64,000 bases of DNA. It comes from Vitellaria paradoxa. Taxonomy: Eukaryota > Streptophyta > Magnoliopsida > Ericales > Sapotaceae. The DNA is taken from contig CM034237.1 of NCBI GenBank assembly GCA_019916065.1, positions 46,954,367-47,018,366 on the forward strand, read 5' to 3'. Positions 58,960 through 64,000 of this stretch are shown piece after piece; the first letter of the stretch is position 1; each line of letters opens with the position of its first letter. A program made the position numbers and the translations under genes. The notes beneath the pieces were generated by a model that was not told where the DNA came from, made no database searches, and saw nothing but the letters and a program-made list of their open reading frames with translations.

Positions 58960-59740
58960 GTGAATTTTATCATTTTAGTTAAAAACATTTTTTTAGATAC
59001 ATTTTAATTTAAAAAATATTATTATCATATCATTTTGATAACTCTTTTCAATAAATTATTTTAATATAACGATATTTTTTTATTATAATGAATTATTTAT
59101 TTTAAAGTCAAAACGAAAGGGCCTTGGAAGACTAGAAGTTACATTACACCCATGATGGTTAGATGGCAGAAAAACGTTTGGGTCCTCAAGTCCCAAGTCC
59201 AAGCAGTAGATAGGCCTTCAACAAAGGTATTTAAATAATTAAATAGCAATAAAATGATGCTCAATTAAAGGAAAAAATATAAAAAAGAAAGCATAGAAAA
59301 TCGCATCCAATTGACACATCCGCAAGAGAGAAACCGGGCTGCCAATAACAGGGAAACCCAGAGCCATGTTTGGTTAGCAATAATAATAGAAACAGAACTC
59401 AAAAACGAAATTTTGGTATGTTAAAACAACATTTAATACGTCCAAAATAAAATAAAAATCGAGCTCTAATATTTATTTGGTATAAATAAATATATTTAAA
59501 TATAAAACCATATATATATATATATATATATACATAGACATGTATTGATGAACTACTGTTTGGTGCAGGTCGAACTCCATTGGTCCACATCCGTAAATAT
59601 CGTCACCAACTTGCAAAAATTAGTTACAAAGCATAGGGGGAAAAAAAATTGTTTTCCCGGAAAAAACATTCATCCTAGAAAATCACTGCGAAAAATGAGC
59701 TCACCCGGCAGGCAAATTACTCAACGCAGAAACCATTGAT

Positions 59741-59744
<4 letters not shown>

Positions 59745-59780
<36 letters not shown>
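59745..59780. repeat. AAT microsatellite
   Basis: About twelve uninterrupted TAA/AAT units some 100 bases beyond the 3' end of the single-exon gene. Confidence 0.85.
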
Positions 59781-59781
<1 letters not shown>

Positions 59782-59887
59782 CAACACTATTATCTAATTT
59801 TTGCTTCGCCTGCAAAAATTCAAAAAGTGGAAAGCCAGAGATAAAAAGGAAATTTCAGGGGAAAACGAATAAAAAAAAGGGATCTTA

Positions 59888-60661
59888 CTAAGGGTGCGGA
59901 CTCCAAAAAGACCAAAAAGGGAATTTCAGTAACCCTATCACGTCCGGCAATACCTTCCTCGCGAAACCCTTGTGGTTATTCCCGGATGAGCTCCATAATG
60001 CCGCCGCTTCTTTCGGCGGCGCCACCTCCTCATCGGTGAAGTCCTCCTTTCCCTCCTCGTCTGCACTACATGCCGCCACCTCAGCTTTCTCCGGCAACTC
60101 CATCGGAGGAGCGTCATTTCCTGAAAGAACAAAAACAAAACTATCCTCAACCTCCGATGAATCTGTTTCCCTCTCCGGCGCCGGTGTTTCGGAAACATCG
60201 GCCGGTTTTTCAGTTCCACGGCGAGCCGTTCTCTCTCGCTTTTTCCCTCTGCCGTTCTTCTTCGGATGCTCTTCACTGGTCAAGTGTTCCTCAAAGGCTT
60301 CAATGGCTTGGTGGATAAGTTCGCGGTTAGGAGAAGAGTCCCACCTGAACCAGAAACTCGTATAGCAATCGAAACACTCACAACCAAAGATCGGTGGCTT
60401 ATGAGCGTTCGATTTCTTGTTGTTTTTCTTCTTCTCTTCAACGACCGAACAAGGGTTCGCTGACTTGAGAGACTTGGTTATCATATATGCCAACACTTCT
60501 CGATCTTCCAGGGGAAGAACCGAAACCAAAGCTAGAATAACAGCAGGTAAGAGCTTCAATACAGAGAGAGCGTCTGTATTTGCACCATTAGAAGACAGAG
60601 ATGTCGACGACGACGATGATGAAGGCGATGGGTATATTTTACCTTTGTTTCTCATCTTCAT
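59888..60661 (-). CDS. Plant-specific conserved protein of unknown function, single exon
   Basis: An uninterrupted 257-codon frame. After a Lys-rich start and a Ser-rich linker comes ALSVLKLLPAVILALVSVLP, a hydrophobic helix, followed by EDREVLAYMI. A second block, PIFGCECFDCYTSFWFRWDS and then SPNRELIHQAIEAFEEHL, contains a CxCxxC cluster with aromatic residues. I recall this architecture from uncharacterised proteins of many flowering plants, but know of no demonstrated function. The rest is charged and low-complexity (Lys/Arg tract, then Glu/Asp-rich), ending KFPFWSFWSPHP. The first ATG and another two codons on (MKM) are equally possible starts. No introns, codon use balanced, GC above surroundings; it is probably expressed. 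Confidence 0.85.
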   Translation of the reverse strand: MKMRNKGKIYPSPSSSSSSTSLSSNGANTDALSVLKLLPAVILALVSVLPLEDREVLAYMITKSLKSANPCSVVEEKKKNNKKSNAHKPPIFGCECFDCYTSFWFRWDSSPNRELIHQAIEAFEEHLTSEEHPKKNGRGKKRERTARRGTEKPADVSETPAPERETDSSEVEDSFVFVLSGNDAPPMELPEKAEVAACSADEEGKEDFTDEEVAPPKEAAALWSSSGNNHKGFARKVLPDVIGLLKFPFWSFWSPHP

Positions 60662-60824
60662 GATTTTGGATGGAAGGTGATCTTGGATGGCGATGAGGGG
60701 ATTTGAGGGTAATATTTTGGTGTTTCTGCGAGACAGTGTGCGAGGCGCTGAGGAGGGAGAGGATGAGCAGAGAGAGAAAAGAGATGAGAGAGAGAGGGAA
60801 AGCTAGGGTTTGATTTTTAGTCAC

Positions 60825-60880
60825 AGAACAGCAGAGCGGTCGCCGTACCTTAATTTTCAGGGTAGACCATATATATTATT
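60825..60880 (-). promoter_or_regulatory. Core promoter of the single-exon gene
   Basis: On the minus strand AATAATATATATGG (about 60868-60880) is a TATA box; transcription would begin near 60840. The leader of some 170-180 bases is rich in CT repeats and contains AAACCCTAGC, a common element (telo-box-like) of plant housekeeping promoters. Confidence 0.5.
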
Positions 60881-60899
60881 ATTCTACGCGCCTAGTTGG

Positions 60900-63187
60900 A
60901 ACGTGAAAGGAATTGTGATTTTGACAGTTCATTTCTACGTGAATCTGCCAGGCTACCATATTACTAGCGAATTGTAATTTGTTAAGTCTGTACTCGTTTT
61001 ACGGGTTTCGCTGCGACCCGACCGCTAATTTTTCAAATGCTTTTTTACCCTTCTTGAACCTGTTATTGGGGGCTCATGGATTAAGAGTTATTTTGGATTT
61101 AAAAAAAAAAAAAAAAAGCTAGAAAACTATTTTTTGGTAGTTTTTTTTAATGCTTTTTTATTAAAATTTGATTTTATTTCTAGAAATTATAAATTTTAGC
61201 CATGTTAATTATATTTATAAAAAAAAAATCAAAAAATTTTCGTCTATCGAAGTAAAAACTAGCCATTTAATTAAAAAATAACGAAAAATTAAATGTTTTT
61301 GTATTTTTTAACTTTTATTTAAATAAATGTGAATTTTTTATTTTTTATTTTGTTTACGAATGCATTTACCACCCTTAAAGGATATAACTTCTAAAAAATA
61401 AATAAATTTTGATTAAAAAAATCATATAAAACACAAAAAGCTATCATTTTTTAATCCAAACAAAGCCTAAGGGGTTGACGAGTGACGTTATAAGTTATTC
61501 GGTAACTGATATTTTTTAAATTTAAAATATGTCAATGTCAAAGAGTTGTAGAATCACTTGCTAACCTCTAGCCTGCAATACTTATTACTCACGAGAAATT
61601 CTTTTAACGGATTGAATCGGATCCATTTATACGACCCATGACTCAGCACGATCAACACGAATCAGCAAGTCAAAATGGGTTTTTGTTGTTTGTACTCCTC
61701 CTTTTTACCCATTCACTACATTCTCATGGGTGGACCAGGTCCGTGCTTGCGAGTAAGGGGGGATTCGAAATTTATAATTAGTAAAAGTACATTTTTGAGA
61801 TAAATGTGGCAAGAATAAAAACTAACGAGGATAAAAGTTTAATAATAAATAAAGAAAAAAATAAAAATTTTACCTAAATAAGAGTAGGATAAATAAATTT
61901 TTAATATAATTTTTTAAATCGATAAGAATAATTATCTTTATTGGACACATAGGGTGTGTTTAGAGTAAGAAAAAGTGAGATAAATTGAGAGTTCGTAATG
62001 CGTGCAGTGAAAGAAAAAATATTGATGTGATATAAAGTTAACAGAAATTTATAGAATTTTTCAGAGATTGTTTACAAATTAAACGAAGCCATAGTGTGTC
62101 TATCCTTGTTTGTGATTTCAAATTCGTCACTATATTTTATACTTCGTTTAAAAATATTTTTTTATTAGAATTGATTTGGTTTTAAAATAAAAAAATTGAT
62201 TTGATTTGATTTAATTTAATATATGTTTGAATTTAAAAATTAAATTGAAGATTTAAGATACATATCAAATTTAAACATGTTAAAAGAAATAGAAAACAAG
62301 ATAGAGAGCCAAAAACTTTTTTAGGAGTGTTAATATCATTTATCTAAAATAAAATATTTTAATAATAAAGTAGTATTTATTTTGATAATCATTAATTTTA
62401 ATAAAATATTTTAATAAAAAAGATAATATAACTATAAGTTATTATTTATTAAAATAATTTTAATTATTAAATATTTCAATATAATAATTAATGTTGATAT
62501 ATAATTATTATTTAAAAAATAATTTGAATTTAATAAAATAACTCATTTTAATCACAAATTATTGTTTTGATAGTAATTAATTTTAATAAAATAACTAATT
62601 ATAATAATATTTCGTAAACTAAAAATAAATTTCATTTTAAATAAATATTTAAATACAATAAATTGTTTTAATATGATGCAAACAACATTATTACATTTTA
62701 TAATAGTGTTTCATTCAATATTTAAAATTATTTAATATAATAGTGGATATTACCTTTTATAATGAGTAATTTTATAAATATTCTATCAAGATCTTTTCTT
62801 CTCATGGCTTTTGCAGAGAATGGTTTATTTTATCATTATTTTATCATGGAAAAAATAAAGCGTAAAATGATTATGATATCTAATTTTTAAAAATGTAACC
62901 AAATAAAAAAAAAATAGATTAATGTTTATACTCATTCCACTTCTGTTCTATCTACCCAAATATACATAAGTAGATAGAATAAATCAAAGTAAGTATTTCA
63001 ATGAGAATATGGACGAATATGCGTTAAGTTCACATTTTGCCCCGCTTAAAGATGGCGACACGGGCATGGCCAATTGTTGGAATATCCACAAATCAAATTT
63101 TAATTGAATGTAATAAATTATAAGTATAAAAATTTAATTATTACAATTAACGAGTGTACTGAAGTTTGATCAACTAAGATAAGATCC
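60900..63187. other. Gene-free AT-rich interval
   Basis: No coding region. A MITE is at 61952-62090. The rest is AT-rich with long homopolymers; about 61130-61340 shares words with the tandem units at 32.2-33.6 kb. Confidence 0.5.
61952..62090. mobile_element. MITE copy, same family as 15793-15930
   Basis: Starts GGGTGTGTTTAGAGTAAG, ends AAATTAAACGAAGCC, flanked by ATA on both sides (61949-61951, 62091-62093). Close to 90 percent identical by eye to the copy 46 kb away. Confidence 0.6.
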
Positions 63188-63480
63188 AAGGGCGCAATAT
63201 GTTTCCCGAAAGGGGTAGTCGAGTTTGGTTCAGATGACGGGCTGAAGGGCCTGAAATCAATAGGTCCCGGTTCGACTCCTCTTGGAGGCAGTCCTTCCTT
63301 TAATTGTGGAGGGCCATCTAACAGCCTTCTCGGCTGAGTCGGTCAGCCAGGGTTTGCCAAGACTGGTTTACTTTCTCGTGGTTCTTTGTCGGCTAGGGCC
63401 ACGGGACGGGTTTCACCCAGTGCGCACCCATGGATAGCGGCTGCGGGCTTCTTCCCAACCTCAGAAGGGCGCAATATGTT
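63188..63480 (+). mobile_element. tRNA-derived SINE, copy 2, with 16-bp target duplication
   Basis: AAGGGCGCAATATGTT at 63188-63203 and 63465-63480 flanks a 261-bp body on the plus strand. It opens TCCCGAAAGGGGTAGTCGAG (box A region), has box B CCGGTTCGACTCC near 63268, and ends with GGGTTTCACCCAGTGCGCAC, GGATAGCGGCTGCGGGCTTC and TTCCCAACCTCAG. No terminal homopolymer. Body length and internal order match copy 1. Confidence 0.88.
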
Positions 63481-63940
63481 AATTACCCAAATTATTTATT
63501 AAAATGGTTCGAGTATACATATTTTTATACCTCAAAGATCTTTTAAAAATGTAATTCAGCATTAAAGTCACGCTCCTAAATAAGATGTTTAGAATGAATA
63601 GTATAGGAATATAATATATTCTAAGATTAATCTAAGTCAAAAATTGTAACCTCGTTTCATAATTCAGATCAAACATGTACAATATAATAATAATAACAAT
63701 AAAAGAACTTATAGATTATATGCTTCTTATTTCCGTGTCAATATTGATATAACAATATTAAATAAGTTATCATCCAAACAATCATCAAATCAAGCTTTGA
63801 TGGTACTAACATCACATAAACAACATACATATAAACAGTTATGGAGAAAAAAATTATAGTGCGTGGAAATAAACTAAATAACTTATATATATACATACAT
63901 ACATATATAAATATATATACATACCTGTCAATGCAACTTA

Positions 63941-64000
63941 GAAAAATTGATGGTGTTTACTGTAAAGAAAGAGAGAGAAAAATTGATGGTGTTTACTGTA
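63941..64000 (+). repeat. Tandem 36-bp duplication at the window edge
   Basis: GAAAAATTGATGGTGTTTAC starts at 63941 and again at 63977; the second copy is cut by the window end. Confidence 0.8.

Larger units (their letters stand above)
51803..59887. other. Gene-free interval, 8 kb
   Basis: No coding gene is recognised. Contents resolved: a MITE at 52534-52669, TA microsatellites (52680-52702, 57620-57640, 58928-58956, 59513-59532), a MITE-like segment at about 53392-53918, a SINE at 56362-56623 and an AAT microsatellite at 59745-59780. The rest is AT-rich. Confidence 0.5.

Noticed and set aside
60639..60824. Upstream open frame overlapping the start of the single-exon gene
   Set aside because: Its first codon is GTG, not ATG, and no ATG occurs in that frame early enough to make a convincing uORF.

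Overview
The window is plant nuclear DNA, very AT-rich and dense in transposons. It appears to come from a eudicot, probably woody: the genes have plant-type exon structures, there is a decayed Ty1/copia element, tRNA-derived SINEs, Tourist-like MITEs, and a LAZY1 gene of the dicot type. Species cannot be named from sequence alone.

Layout. At 2443-6149 (minus strand) lies a two-exon group IIc WRKY transcription factor whose 3.1 kb intron sits at the conserved position inside the WRKY domain. From about 6.4 to 22 kb there is no recognisable gene; this stretch holds MITEs and an inverted-repeat element (about 18.87-20.75 kb) carrying an irregular array of GGTACTGTTT motifs. At 22121-31198 (plus) is a complete 15-exon sphingosine-1-phosphate lyase gene; its introns host a hAT-like element and a Tourist-like MITE, the latter contributing part of a splice donor. 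A Helitron-like 3' end closes a repeat block at 33.67 kb. At 36199-42076 is a copia retrotransposon with exact 5-bp target duplications, apparently inside an intron of a small unrecognised plus-strand gene.

At 44275-47709 (minus) is LAZY1, the shoot-gravitropism and branch-angle gene. All five exons can be placed and are in frame with one another, except that the assembled sequence carries three departures: GG instead of GT at the donor of intron 2, a 35-bp frameshifting insertion in exon 4 (14-bp direct repeat plus A-tract), and apparent loss of the usual stop codon. The tail holds a single-exon plant-specific protein of unknown function (59888-60661, minus) and two SINE copies of one family with 17- and 16-bp target duplications.

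The genes are unrelated housekeeping or developmental loci rather than a pathway or cluster. The most interesting signals are the apparent natural disruption of LAZY1, the GGTACTGTTT-array element, transposon-derived splice-site sequence in the lyase gene, and the recently inserted SINE family. I found no evidence of a wholly new multi-gene system.
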